NCBI RefSeq assembly: GCF_024055665.1 | Contig: NZ_JAMXMC010000005.1 | Span: 310,001-374,000 of the forward strand | Source of the DNA: Ideonella oryzae | GTDB taxonomy: Bacteria > Pseudomonadota > Gammaproteobacteria > Burkholderiales > Burkholderiaceae_C | Length of the DNA stretch: 64,000 nt | Direction: 5' to 3' | The notes under the pieces: model-generated | Database searches by the model: none | Seen by the model: the letters and a program-made list of their open reading frames with translations, nothing else | Told to the model about the DNA's origin: nothing | Shown: positions 38,664 to 47,496 of the stretch, one piece after another | Layout: the number at the start of each line of letters is the position of its first letter | Numbering within the stretch: the stretch's first letter is position 1 | Translations under genes and position numbers: made by a program

Positions 38664-40847
38664 TCAGGGCTTCTGGGCCCAGCGCAGCTTGCGGTAGATG
38701 GTGTTGCGGCTGATGCCCAGCTGCTTGGAGGCCAGGGAGATGTTGCCCTGCGCAGCCTCGACCGCGGCGCGGATCAGGTCGATCTCGGCCTCACCCAGGG
38801 TGCGCGGCCCCGCAGGGGTCGGCGCCTCGGCCGCCGTCTGTGCCGCAGCGGGCTGCGGCATGCGCGCCGCAGGCGCCGCAGCAGCCCCCCAGGCCGGGAC
38901 CGGCTCCGAGATGCCGGAGCCGGCATAGGCCGACGCGGGCGGCGGCGCCGGCACCAGCCAGGATGGCTCCTGCGCCGAACTGGCCGGCGGCGTCTGCCGC
39001 CGCACGTCGTCGAGGAAATCGTCCGACAGGTGCTGTTCGGTGATCTGCGGCTCGCCGGCCGCCATCACCGCGGCCGTGCGCAGCACCGTGGCCAGCTGGC
39101 GCACATTGCCGGGCCATTGGTAGCGCAGGAAGAGCGCCATCACCGCCGGGCTGATCTGCAGGTCGCCGCCCACGCCCAGCGTGCTCAGAATGCGCCGGGC
39201 CACCACCGCAAGGTCGCTGCGGTCACGCAGGGCCGGCAGGCGGACCACCAGGCCGTTGAGGCGGTAGTAGAGATCCTCGCGGAACTTGCCCTGCTCGATC
39301 ATGCCGCGCAGGTCGCGGTGGGTGGCGCTGACCACCGAGATGTCCACCGGGATGGACTTCTGGCTGCCCAGCGGCGTGACGCAGCGCTCCTGCAGCACGC
39401 GCAGCAGGTGGGCCTGCAGGCCCAGCGGCATGTCACCGATTTCATCGAGGAACAGGGTGCCGCCGTTGGCCTGCAGGATGCGGCCCGTGGCCCCCTTGCG
39501 GCGCGCGCCGGTGAAGGCCCCCTCTTCGTAGCCGAACAGCTCAGCCTCGATCAGTGTCTCGGGAATGGAGGCGCAGTTGACCGCCACGAAGGGCTGCTTG
39601 GCACGGTGCGAGTCCTGGTGGACGGCGCGCGCCAGCAACTCCTTGCCGGTGCCGGTCTCGCCCAGGATCATCAGCGGGATGTCCCGGTTGAGGATGCGCT
39701 GCACCTTGCGCACCACCGATTCGATCTGCGCGTCGCCGGTGGCCAGGTAGTGCAGGCCGGAGAGCCGGGCCTCGTTGGCGCCGGCCTCCATTCGGGCCCG
39801 TTCGTCGAGCCCGGCGGCAACGGCCTGGCGCTCGACCGACGACTCCATCGCCTGGGGCGGGACCGCCATGGGCAAGGGCTCGGCCAGGCCCGTCAGGCGC
39901 TGCAGCGCGCCGGTGACGCGGGGGCTGGCATGCAGCAGGCGGCCGTTGGGCAGCTGCAGGCGCATGGGCTGCGCCAGCGGGGCCCGCAGGTGGTCCACCA
40001 GCACGCCCAGGTTGATGTTGAAGAGGCTGTCCAGGGTGTGCAGGCGCACCGAGGCGCTGCTCATGTCCAGCAGATCCAGCGCGGCCCGGTTGGCCCCCTG
40101 GATGCGGCCATCGGCCCCCACCACCAGAATGCCCTCGAGCAGGGTGCCGATGAACTCGGGCCGGATGTGGAAATGCAGCCGCACCCGGTCTCCGCTGTCA
40201 TCGGTCAGCCAGTGGTTCTCGATCATGCGGGCCGACATGCGCACCAGACCCATGGTGTGCTGGTGGTAGGTGCGCTGATCCCCGCTGACGTCCAGCACGC
40301 CCAGGATGTTGCCCCGCGGGTCGAAGATGGGTGCGGCCGAGCAGGTCAGGAAGCTGTTGATGTGCATGAAGTGCTCGGCGGCATGGACCAGCGTGGGCCG
40401 CTCCTCCACCAGCGCCGTGCCCACCGCGTTCGTGCCCTTGGACTGCTCGGCCCAGTTCACGCCCGGAGACAGGGCCACCTTGTTGGCCCGGGCCATGAAG
40501 CTGTCGTCGCCCACCGTGTGCAGGATGGTGCCTTGCGCATCGGTCAGCACGATCATGCTGTCGGTGTTGACGATCTGCTCGAGCAGCAGTTCCATCACCG
40601 GGGCGGCACGGCTGAACAGGCGCAGGTTGCGCTCCTGGGCCAGGTTCAGGTCACCGCGCAGCATGGGCTCGTAGTCGGGCCGCTCCACCCGGGACAGCCC
40701 CAGGGCCGCACAGCGCAGATGGGACTGCTCGATGCGCTCCAGGTGGGCCTGGGCCAGGTCCTGCGGCATGGCCACCGGGGCCGTCCAGCCCCCCGCGAAA
40801 GCGCCCGTCCGGTCTCCGGCCGGGGCATTGCCCGTCGACATGGTCAT
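38664..40847 (-). CDS. Sigma54-dependent activator, AcoR/BmoR type
   Basis: A 727-residue enhancer-binding protein. A GAF-type sensor domain occupies about residues 80-215 and a PAS-like region about 225-300. The AAA+ domain has Walker A G-E-T-G-T-G-K-E (396-403), the sigma54-contacting G-A-F-T-G-A loop (443-448) and Walker B G-G-T-L-F-L-D-E-I-G-D (462-472). An Ala/Pro-rich linker and a Fis helix-turn-helix (about 693-722) end the protein. AcoR (acetoin) and BmoR (short alcohols) have this layout. AGGAG precedes the ATG at 40847. It lies between two operons with sigma54 promoters, which it very probably activates in response to an alcohol or its product. Confidence 0.92.
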   Translation of the reverse strand: MTMSTGNAPAGDRTGAFAGGWTAPVAMPQDLAQAHLERIEQSHLRCAALGLSRVERPDYEPMLRGDLNLAQERNLRLFSRAAPVMELLLEQIVNTDSMIVLTDAQGTILHTVGDDSFMARANKVALSPGVNWAEQSKGTNAVGTALVEERPTLVHAAEHFMHINSFLTCSAAPIFDPRGNILGVLDVSGDQRTYHQHTMGLVRMSARMIENHWLTDDSGDRVRLHFHIRPEFIGTLLEGILVVGADGRIQGANRAALDLLDMSSASVRLHTLDSLFNINLGVLVDHLRAPLAQPMRLQLPNGRLLHASPRVTGALQRLTGLAEPLPMAVPPQAMESSVERQAVAAGLDERARMEAGANEARLSGLHYLATGDAQIESVVRKVQRILNRDIPLMILGETGTGKELLARAVHQDSHRAKQPFVAVNCASIPETLIEAELFGYEEGAFTGARRKGATGRILQANGGTLFLDEIGDMPLGLQAHLLRVLQERCVTPLGSQKSIPVDISVVSATHRDLRGMIEQGKFREDLYYRLNGLVVRLPALRDRSDLAVVARRILSTLGVGGDLQISPAVMALFLRYQWPGNVRQLATVLRTAAVMAAGEPQITEQHLSDDFLDDVRRQTPPASSAQEPSWLVPAPPPASAYAGSGISEPVPAWGAAAAPAARMPQPAAAQTAAEAPTPAGPRTLGEAEIDLIRAAVEAAQGNISLASKQLGISRNTIYRKLRWAQKP

Positions 40848-40972
40848 GTGTGTTCTCCTGCCGCCCGCACGCGGGCTTGTCTCCGTCTTGTCCCGGGTCA
40901 ACCCTGAGAGGATCTGTCCTCCAGGAGCGCGGAACTGTTCATTCCTGCAACAGGTTCTGATGGCTTTCAGAG

Positions 40973-40987
40973 ACCTGTCCGACAGGT
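40973..40987. promoter_or_regulatory. Palindromic activator site candidate
   Basis: ACCTGTC-C-GACAGGT is a perfect 7-bp inverted repeat with a single central base, at about -140 to -154 from the predicted start of the cytochrome operon. It combines the TGTCC and GACA half-sites found upstream of the other two sigma54 promoters, and is the best candidate for the activator's site. Confidence 0.55.
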
Positions 40988-41100
40988 GCTTGACCGCACC
41001 GCCCATGCCTGCGCCACGCTCAGTGGCAGAGGTATTGAAGCAGATGCCTGGGTCGGTGGGAATCGGTGCAACAACTGTTCCTGCGTGAAGCATTTGGCCA

Positions 41101-41116
41101 TGGCACATGGTTTGCC
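41101..41116 (+). promoter_or_regulatory. Sigma54 promoter of the cytochrome/binding-protein operon
   Basis: TGGCAC-A-TGGT-TTGCC matches the -24/-12 consensus with exact GG-N10-GC spacing (41102-41103 and 41114-41115). The expected start is near 41127, about 38 bases before the ATG at 41165. Confidence 0.85.
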
Positions 41117-41164
41117 TTCGCTCAGGGCACGGTACCCCGACATCGACAACAGGAGACAAGCCAC

Positions 41165-41671
41165 ATGACCTCGACCGTTTCCCGCAACCGACTCCATCCC
41201 TTGGCACGCTGGGCACGCATGGGCGCGCTGCTGTGCAGCCTGGGCGCTGCCGGCCTGGCCGCCTGGGCCCATGGCGACGTGACGCCCCAACCCATCGACA
41301 CCACTGGCCTGCCCAACCTGGGCGAGGGCTGGCGCACCGAGAATCCGTTCAGCGGCAACGAGCTGGCCATCAAGATCGGCACCTCGGGCTTCAACCAGAA
41401 CTGCGCCCGCTGCCACGGCCTGGAGGCCATCTCCGGCGGCATCGCCCCCGACCTGCGCCGCCTGGACAACGACTGCGTGGGCATGCCCGACGCCGACCAG
41501 CGCAAGGCCTGCAAGACCGAGATGGACGAGTACTTCATCACCACCGTCCGCCATGGGCGCACCCGCAACGGCGCGGTCTACATGCCGCCGTTCGAAGGCG
41601 TGCTGAGTCAAGAGGCCCTGTGGACCATCAAGTCCTACCTCGAAACCCGCCGCGAAAAGCCCATGCCCTGA
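41165..41671 (+). CDS. Cytochrome c-550, PedF type
   Basis: A 168-residue periplasmic cytochrome c. After a signal segment (to A-W-A-H, about residue 36) the mature protein begins G-D-V-T-P-Q-P-I-D-T-T-G-L-P, a start characteristic of PedF-type cytochromes that take electrons from quinoprotein alcohol dehydrogenases. The heme site is C-A-R-C-H (80-84); the axial Met is probably Met140 in V-Y-M-P-P-F. Extra Cys at 104 and 116 may form a disulfide. AGGAGA precedes the ATG at 41165. First gene of a three-gene operon. Confidence 0.9.
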   Translation: MTSTVSRNRLHPLARWARMGALLCSLGAAGLAAWAHGDVTPQPIDTTGLPNLGEGWRTENPFSGNELAIKIGTSGFNQNCARCHGLEAISGGIAPDLRRLDNDCVGMPDADQRKACKTEMDEYFITTVRHGRTRNGAVYMPPFEGVLSQEALWTIKSYLETRREKPMP

Positions 41672-41690
41672 GCGGGCCGGAGGTCCAGTC

Positions 41691-42533
41691 ATGCACACCA
41701 CGAACCCTGGCCGCCGCGCCCTGCTGCGCGGCCTGGCCGCCGTCGCCCTGACGGCGCCAATGTGGCCTGCCGCGGCCACCACGCTGGCCCAGGTGCGCGA
41801 ACGCGGCACCCTGAAGGTCGGCATCTACAACGACATGCCACCGTTCCACCAGAACGGCAAGGGCATCGACGTCGACGTGGGTCAAGCCCTGGCCGACGCG
41901 CTCGGGGTGAAACTGGCGCTGCTGCCGTTCACCGCCGATGAAAACATGAACGACGACCTGCGCAACATGGTTTGGAAGGGGCATTACCTGGGCTACGGCC
42001 CGGCGGATGTGCTGCTGCATGTGCCGGTGGACGCGCCGCTGATGGATGCCAACCCGCAGACGCTGATCTTCGGCCCCTATTGCCGCGAGAAAGTTGCCAT
42101 TGCGCGGCGGCTGTCCGAACTGCCCCGGCTCGACACCCTCACCCCGCTGGTCGGCCAGCCGGTGGCCGTGCCGGGTCAGACCCTGGCGGGCTGGTTGTTG
42201 ATCGGCGCCAACGACGGCATGCTGCGAGACACCCTGCGCACCCAATGGAAGGATGGCACCGAGGCGGCCCGGGCCCTGAGCCAGGGCGAAGTGGTGGCCG
42301 CGGCCGGCCTGGCCTCCGAGCTGCAGAGCGTGCTGCAGGACGACCCACGTTTTGCGATCACCCCCCTGCCCATGCCCCAGGCCCCGCGCGATGGCTGGGC
42401 CGTGGGCCTGGCCGTCAAGCGCGATGCCGAGGACCTGGCCGGTGCCCTGAGCGCCGCGCTGGCCCAGATGACCCAGGATGGCCGCCTGCGCCAGATCTTT
42501 GCGAAGCAACATGTGACGTGGCAGGCCGCCTGA
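41691..42533 (+). CDS. Quinoprotein-associated periplasmic binding protein (MoxJ/XoxJ-like)
   Basis: A 280-residue exported protein of the type III solute-binding fold. The N-terminus R-R-A-L-L-R-G followed by a hydrophobic stretch is a twin-arginine-like signal. L-K-V-G-I-Y-N-D-M-P-P-F and G-I-D-V-D-V-G-Q-A-L-A are typical of quinoprotein-dehydrogenase-associated binding proteins. MoxJ/XoxJ members are thought to help mature or activate the dehydrogenase, not to import a solute; no ABC partner follows. It lies 19 bases after the cytochrome. Confidence 0.85.
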   Translation: MHTTNPGRRALLRGLAAVALTAPMWPAAATTLAQVRERGTLKVGIYNDMPPFHQNGKGIDVDVGQALADALGVKLALLPFTADENMNDDLRNMVWKGHYLGYGPADVLLHVPVDAPLMDANPQTLIFGPYCREKVAIARRLSELPRLDTLTPLVGQPVAVPGQTLAGWLLIGANDGMLRDTLRTQWKDGTEAARALSQGEVVAAAGLASELQSVLQDDPRFAITPLPMPQAPRDGWAVGLAVKRDAEDLAGALSAALAQMTQDGRLRQIFAKQHVTWQAA

Positions 42534-42568
42534 GCCCGCACCGAACCCCAACCCCGAGGAGACACACG

Positions 42569-42958
42569 ATGACCCGATCCCTGCTTCTGCTGGCAGCCGC
42601 CCTGCCGGTGGCCCTGGCCCAGCCGGCCCTGGCCGCCAATGACAACGACGCCGTGATGAAGGCCCTGGCCAGCAAGAGCGGCTGCTTCACCTGCCACCAC
42701 ATCGAGCCGGGCTCCAAAGGCCCCAACGGCATGGCCCCGGTGGGACCGGACTGGCAGGACGTGGCCGACAAGTACCGCGGCAACCCGGACGCGCTGGATG
42801 CGCTGACCCACACGGTGATGACGGGTTCCAACCCCTACGCCAGCCACTGGAAGGGCCGCGTGAGCGGTCTGGCCATGCCGCCCAATGCGGTGGCCGTGAC
42901 CGAAGCCGACGCGCGTCGACTGGTGCAGTGGATTCTGTCGATGCCACCCAAGCAGTGA
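42569..42958 (+). CDS. Small periplasmic cytochrome c
   Basis: A 129-residue protein with a signal peptide ending near L-A-A (residue 23) and one heme motif, C-F-T-C-H (39-43). The axial Met is probably in L-A-M-P-P. It resembles class I c-type cytochromes found with quinoproteins. GAGGAGA precedes the ATG. It is the last gene of the operon, so two cytochromes c are made with the MoxJ-like protein. Confidence 0.88.
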   Translation: MTRSLLLLAAALPVALAQPALAANDNDAVMKALASKSGCFTCHHIEPGSKGPNGMAPVGPDWQDVADKYRGNPDALDALTHTVMTGSNPYASHWKGRVSGLAMPPNAVAVTEADARRLVQWILSMPPKQ

Positions 42959-43015
42959 ACATCGGGCAGGGCCGCCCGCCCGCGGGACCCAGGCCCTGCC
43001 GGTCCGCCCGGGCCC

Positions 43016-43411
43016 TCAGTGCGAGGCGCGGGCGCCCGCCTTGTCCGGGGTGGTGGCGTCGCCGCCATCCGCAGTGCTTTGGCTCCCGTCACCGCCCTCG
43101 CCGCCCGAATCGGGTTTGGGCTTGGGCTTCGCGAGGTCTTCCGGCTTGAGCTGCGGTGTGACGGCGTCGAGCTTGTTCTCCCGCATGTACTCGTCCATCT
43201 CGCGCCAGCCGGCGTAGACGGCGGCCTTGTCGGCCTTGCGGTTGAGCAGGTAGCAATCCTCGATGGCACGCCCGCCATTGCGGCAGGCGCCGCCAATGGC
43301 CTTGCCCTCGGCCTCGCGCTTCTCGGACTGCACCTTGGGCGTGTCGATGCCCAGCTGGTCACAACCGGACAGCAGGACGAGCACGGCAAGGGCAGAGAGG
43401 ACGGAACGCAT
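43016..43411 (-). CDS. Small putative lipoprotein
   Basis: A 131-residue protein with a signal peptide and lipobox L-L-S-G-C at about residues 13-17. A helical, charged middle contains two Cys (C-R-N-G-G and E-D-C-Y), and the last 40 residues are low complexity (Lys-Pro repeats, then Gly/Asp/Ser/Thr). I do not recognise a family. It is convergent with the cytochrome gene. Confidence 0.65.
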   Translation of the reverse strand: MRSVLSALAVLVLLSGCDQLGIDTPKVQSEKREAEGKAIGGACRNGGRAIEDCYLLNRKADKAAVYAGWREMDEYMRENKLDAVTPQLKPEDLAKPKPKPDSGGEGGDGSQSTADGGDATTPDKAGARASH

Positions 43412-43519
43412 TGCGGGACCTTGAAAGCCAACAGGGAACGGTCGCCCGTTCCCTGCTCTTATCGGCCCGCCCGGCCGTGAACTTGAGCCCCGCCGGGGCC
43501 GCAGAACGCCCCGCCGCCC

Positions 43520-44380
43520 TCAGGCCCGCCGGCCCTGCGCCTGGGCCAGCGCCATCAGGCGCTCCACCCGCTCCTCGGTGGAGGGGTGGGTCGAGAACAG
43601 GCCGCTCAGGCCCCGCCCGGACAGCGGGTTCATGATCATCATCTGGGCCGTCTCGGGATGGGCTTCCGCGGTCTGCAGCGGGATGCCCTGCGCGTAGCGA
43701 TGGATCTTCTGCAGCGCGCTGGCCAGCGCCATCGGGTCGCCCGAGATCTCGGCGCCGCCGCGGTCAGCCTCGAACTCGCGGGCCCGGCTGATGGCCATCT
43801 GGATCAGGCTGGCCGCGATCGGCGCCAGGATCATGACCAGGATCGAAACGATGGGGTTGACGGGCCGTCCCTCCTCGTCCCGCCCCCCGAAGATCATCGC
43901 GAAGTTGGCCAGCATGCCGATGGCACCGGCCATCGTCGCGCTGATGGTGGAGATGAGGATGTCGCGGTGCTGTACGTGCGCCAGCTCGTGGGCCATCACG
44001 CCGCGCAGCTCGCGCTCGGTCAGCACCCGCAGGATGCCGGTGGTGGCCGCCACCGCCGCGTGCTGCGGGTTGCGGCCGGTGGCAAAGGCATTGGGCGCGT
44101 CTTCGTTGATCAGGTAGACCCGCGGCATCGGCAGGCCGGCGTTGGCCGCCAACTCCTGCACCAGACGGTAGAACTGGGGCGCGGTCTGGGCATCGACCTC
44201 CTGCGCGTTGTACATGCGCAGGACCATCTTGTCCGAGAACCAGTAGCTGAAGAAGTTCATGCCCAGCGCCAGCAGCAGGGCCAGCACCATGCCCTGCTGG
44301 CCACCCAGCAGGCGGCCGATGACCATGAACAGCGCGGTGATGGCGGCCATCAGGACGGCCGTCTTCATCAGGTTGAACAT
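43520..44380 (-). CDS. htpX: Membrane zinc metalloprotease HtpX
   Basis: A 286-residue M48 peptidase of the inner membrane that takes part in membrane protein quality control. Two N-terminal helices (about 8-45) are followed by the zinc motif H-E-L-A-H (about residue 130) and two more hydrophobic segments (about 145-190); the third zinc ligand Glu is in R-E-F-E-A-D. The family's P-S-T-E-E-R near the C-terminus is present. It stands 106 bases after fmt on the same strand. Confidence 0.96.
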   Translation of the reverse strand: MFNLMKTAVLMAAITALFMVIGRLLGGQQGMVLALLLALGMNFFSYWFSDKMVLRMYNAQEVDAQTAPQFYRLVQELAANAGLPMPRVYLINEDAPNAFATGRNPQHAAVAATTGILRVLTERELRGVMAHELAHVQHRDILISTISATMAGAIGMLANFAMIFGGRDEEGRPVNPIVSILVMILAPIAASLIQMAISRAREFEADRGGAEISGDPMALASALQKIHRYAQGIPLQTAEAHPETAQMMIMNPLSGRGLSGLFSTHPSTEERVERLMALAQAQGRRA

Positions 44381-44486
44381 TGTGGTGGGTCCTTTTCAGG
44401 CGAACGGCAGTGAATGTTCTGCTGAGATGCGGACGGAAGGTCGAAGTTCAACCCGCCCGCCCCGTCCGGCCCGCAGTGCAGCGGAC

Positions 44487-45494
44487 TCAGTGGCGCTGCG
44501 AGACCGGCGGCGCCGGCTCGACCAGCGAAGCCCCCAGCAGTTGCGGACGGGCCTGCAACAAGGCCGACGCCGGCAGCCGCTTGCCGCCGGGCCGCTGGAT
44601 CTGGCTGATCTCCAGCCCGCCCTGCCCACAGGCCACGGTGAAGCGCTCCGGCGTGACCGACACCACGGTGCCCGGCACACCCTGCACCTCGGGCCGGCAG
44701 CGCGCCTGCCAGAGCTTCACCACCTCGCCTTCGCAGACGAAGCTGGCCCCCGGGAAGGGGTCGAAGGCCCGCACGCGGCGCTCGATCACCGCCGCCGGCA
44801 GCTGCCAGTCGATGGCGCTCTCGGCCTTGTCGATCTTGTGGGCGTAGCAGACGCCCTCGGTTGGCTGCGGCACGGCCACCAACTGCTGGGCCTGGGCCAG
44901 GTGAAGGGCCTGGACGATCAGGCGCCCGCCCAATGCGGCCAAGCGGTCGTGCAGCGTGGCCGTGGTGTCCTCGGGGCGGATGATCTCTTCCATCGCCAGC
45001 AGCATGTCGCCGGTGTCCAGGCCCTCGTCCATCTGCATCACGGTGATGCCGGTGGTGGCGTCCCCTGCCTCGATGGCCCGGTGGATCGGCGCTGCCCCAC
45101 GCCAGCGGGGCAGCAGCGAGGCATGGATGTTCAGGCAGCCCAGGCGCGGCCACTGCAGCACCCAGGCAGGCAGGATCAGGCCGTAGGCCGCCACCACCAT
45201 CACGTCGATGGCGGCAGCCTCCAGCGCCAGGCGAGCCGCCTGGGCATCTTCCGGATAGCGGCCGTCGAGCCTCAGGCTGCGGGGCTGGGCGATCTGGGCA
45301 CCCATGTTCAGGCCCAGTTGCTTGACGGGCGAGGGCGAGAGCTTCATGCCGCGCCCGGCCGGCCGGTCCGGCTGGGTCAGCACCAGAGGCACCACGTACC
45401 CGGCGTCGTGCAGGGCCTGCAGGGCCACCGCGGCAAATTCCGGCGTGCCGGCAAAGGCCACGCGCAGTGCGGTGCCCGGAGAGGGTTCAAGCAT
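44487..45494 (-). CDS. fmt: Methionyl-tRNA formyltransferase
   Basis: A 335-residue enzyme that formylates initiator Met-tRNA. Motifs: [11 protein letters not shown] at the N-terminus, [18 protein letters not shown] for formyl-folate binding, and a C-terminal OB-like domain. It begins 9 bases after def. The only tRNA gene in this window, tRNA-fMet, is its substrate. Confidence 0.97.
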   Translation of the reverse strand: MLEPSPGTALRVAFAGTPEFAAVALQALHDAGYVVPLVLTQPDRPAGRGMKLSPSPVKQLGLNMGAQIAQPRSLRLDGRYPEDAQAARLALEAAAIDVMVVAAYGLILPAWVLQWPRLGCLNIHASLLPRWRGAAPIHRAIEAGDATTGITVMQMDEGLDTGDMLLAMEEIIRPEDTTATLHDRLAALGGRLIVQALHLAQAQQLVAVPQPTEGVCYAHKIDKAESAIDWQLPAAVIERRVRAFDPFPGASFVCEGEVVKLWQARCRPEVQGVPGTVVSVTPERFTVACGQGGLEISQIQRPGGKRLPASALLQARPQLLGASLVEPAPPVSQRH

Positions 45495-45503
45495 GGCGGC
45501 CCC

Positions 45504-46019
45504 TCAGCGATGCTTCTGTTCTTCGCGGCTGCGCTTGAGCATCTTGGCCTTGATGCGCTCCCGCTTGAGCGGGCTGAGGTATTCGACGAAGACCTTGCCC
45601 ATCAGATGGTCCATCTCGTGCTGCACGCAGACGGCTGCCAGACCCTCGACCGCCATCTCATAGGTCTGGCCATTGCGATCCAGAGCCCGCACCGTCACCT
45701 TGGCGTGGCGCTGGACAGCGTCATAGATCGTCGGCACGGACAGGCACCCCTCGTCGCCCACCATCATCTCCTCGCTGACGGTGACCAGCTCGGGGTTGAT
45801 CAGCACCCGGGGCTCGTCGCGCTCTTCGGAGGTGTCCATCACGATGACCCGCTGGTGCACATCCACCTGGGTCGCAGCCAGGCCGACGCCTTCGGCCTCG
45901 TACATCGTCTCCAGCATGTCATCGACCAGCTGACGCAGACGGTCGTCCACCTCCTTCACCGGAGCGGCCACGGTGTGCAGTCGGGGATCGGGATAGCGAA
46001 GGATGGAAAGCTGAGCCAT
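45504..46019 (-). CDS. def: Peptide deformylase
   Basis: A 171-residue metal enzyme that removes the N-formyl group from nascent proteins. The three motifs are [13 protein letters not shown] and Q-H-E-M-D-H-L. I place the start at 46019 (M-A-Q-L-S-I-L), matching the family's start; the frame is open to 46094 without similarity. Head of def-fmt-htpX, divergent from the LysM gene. Confidence 0.97.
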   Translation of the reverse strand: MAQLSILRYPDPRLHTVAAPVKEVDDRLRQLVDDMLETMYEAEGVGLAATQVDVHQRVIVMDTSEERDEPRVLINPELVTVSEEMMVGDEGCLSVPTIYDAVQRHAKVTVRALDRNGQTYEMAVEGLAAVCVQHEMDHLMGKVFVEYLSPLKRERIKAKMLKRSREEQKHR

Positions 46020-46290
46020 GGAAGCAGGGAAAGACGGAAATGGAGGGGCCGAAGCGACCCGGCACTGTGGAATCTGTGCAACGTCCGGTTTCAAACCCAG
46101 CCAAGGGGCGTGAGTTTCGTCGTACCGATTTCATTGCGACATCAAGGGTTTAGGGGCAGAATTTGCCAGACTTTCTCATGATTGCCCCGAGCTGTGTCTG
46201 GTCTTGCCGTGCATTTGAGGCACGCAGGCTCGACAACAGGATTGTTGCACCGTCACCGATTTCCGGCTCATCGCCCGGGAGTGTCCATAC

Positions 46291-47448
46291 ATGAGCCGCA
46301 CGCTTGCTCGCACCGCCGTTTCCGCTTCCCTGCTGGCCCTGGGCCTTGGCAGCCTGACGGCCGTCCCGGCCTGGGGTGCCAACTACCCCATCACGCCGGG
46401 GCAGCGCGCCACCGCCCAGGAAGTGGCTCAGGCCGGTGTTCCGCTGTCCGAGCTGGCACCCAGCGCCCCCGACACCTACACCGTCAAGAAGGGCGACACC
46501 CTGTGGGATATCTCCAAGCTCTACCTGCGCAAGCCTTGGCGCTGGCCCGAGCTGTGGGGCATGAACATGCAGGAGATCCGCAACCCTCACCTGATCTATC
46601 CCGGTCAGGTGCTCTACCTGGACAAATCCAATGGCCGCGCCCGGCTGACCCTGGCCCGGCCGGTGTCTTCGGCCGAGGACGGCAAGCTGTCGCCCCAGGT
46701 GCGGGCCGAGGCGCTGGCCAGCGACGCCATCTCCTCTGTGCCGATGAGCCTGATCGGCCCCTTCCTGACCGATGCGGTGGTCTTCGAGACCAATGAGCTC
46801 GAAACGGCCCCGCGCATCGTCGCCACCCAGGAGGGCCGGGTGATGCTGGGCCGCGGTGACCGGGCCTATGTGCGCGGCGACGTCTCCGGCGCCCGTCTCT
46901 GGCAGATCTTCCGTGAACCCAAGCCGCTGACCGATCCGGACACGGGCGAGATCCTGGGCTTCGAAGCGCGCCATGTGGGCGCAGCCGAACTGGTCCGTGC
47001 CGCCGACGAGAGCCAGACACCGGAAGGGGGCGCCATCGTCCCCTCCACTTTCCTGGTCACCCAGCTGCGGGAAGAGGCCGGTGTGGGCGACCGCATCGCC
47101 CCCCTGCCCCCCAAGGATTACAGCCCGTTCGCCCCGCACGCGCCCACCAGCCCGCTGGCCGGTCGGATCATCTCGCTCTACGGCGACCACCTGAGCGCCG
47201 GTCAAAACCAGATCGTCGCGCTCAACCGCGGCCTGCGCGACGGCGTCGAGCGGGGCCACGTGCTGGCCCTGTGGTCGGCAGGCAGCCTGCACCAGGACAG
47301 CACCGATCCGGACCACGCCATGCTGCAGCTGCCCGATGAGCGCAATGGGTTGCTGTTCGTGTTCCGCGTCTTCGAGCGGGTGTCCTACGCCCTGATCCTC
47401 AACGTGCAGGATCCCGTCAAGCTCGGGGATCGCTTCAGCCAGCCCTGA
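46291..47448 (+). CDS. LysM peptidoglycan-binding protein
   Basis: A 385-residue exported protein. A signal peptide ends near W-G-A (residue 29). One LysM domain (about 64-110) has Y-T-V-K-K-G-D-T-L-W-D-I-S and H-L-I-Y-P-G-Q-V-L-Y-L. The long C-terminal part is beta-rich and of unknown fold. Its position directly before dprA, opposite def-fmt, is common in betaproteobacteria. A peptidoglycan-linked structural role is likely; no enzymatic domain is seen. Confidence 0.85.
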   Translation: MSRTLARTAVSASLLALGLGSLTAVPAWGANYPITPGQRATAQEVAQAGVPLSELAPSAPDTYTVKKGDTLWDISKLYLRKPWRWPELWGMNMQEIRNPHLIYPGQVLYLDKSNGRARLTLARPVSSAEDGKLSPQVRAEALASDAISSVPMSLIGPFLTDAVVFETNELETAPRIVATQEGRVMLGRGDRAYVRGDVSGARLWQIFREPKPLTDPDTGEILGFEARHVGAAELVRAADESQTPEGGAIVPSTFLVTQLREEAGVGDRIAPLPPKDYSPFAPHAPTSPLAGRIISLYGDHLSAGQNQIVALNRGLRDGVERGHVLALWSAGSLHQDSTDPDHAMLQLPDERNGLLFVFRVFERVSYALILNVQDPVKLGDRFSQP

Positions 47449-47496
47449 CGGAACCGGCTGTCCGTGCTTCGGCAGGCGCGCAGCCCTTCAGCCCCG

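Larger units (their letters stand above)
40848..41164. promoter_or_regulatory. Divergent control region between the activator and the cytochrome operon
   Basis: A 317-base gene-free stretch. It contains TGTCCC (40889-40894), TGTCCT (40915-40920) and a perfect 15-base palindrome (40973-40987, ACCTGTC-C-GACAGGT). At its right end is the sigma54 promoter of the cytochrome gene. No clear sigma70 promoter for the activator gene could be picked out. Confidence 0.6.
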
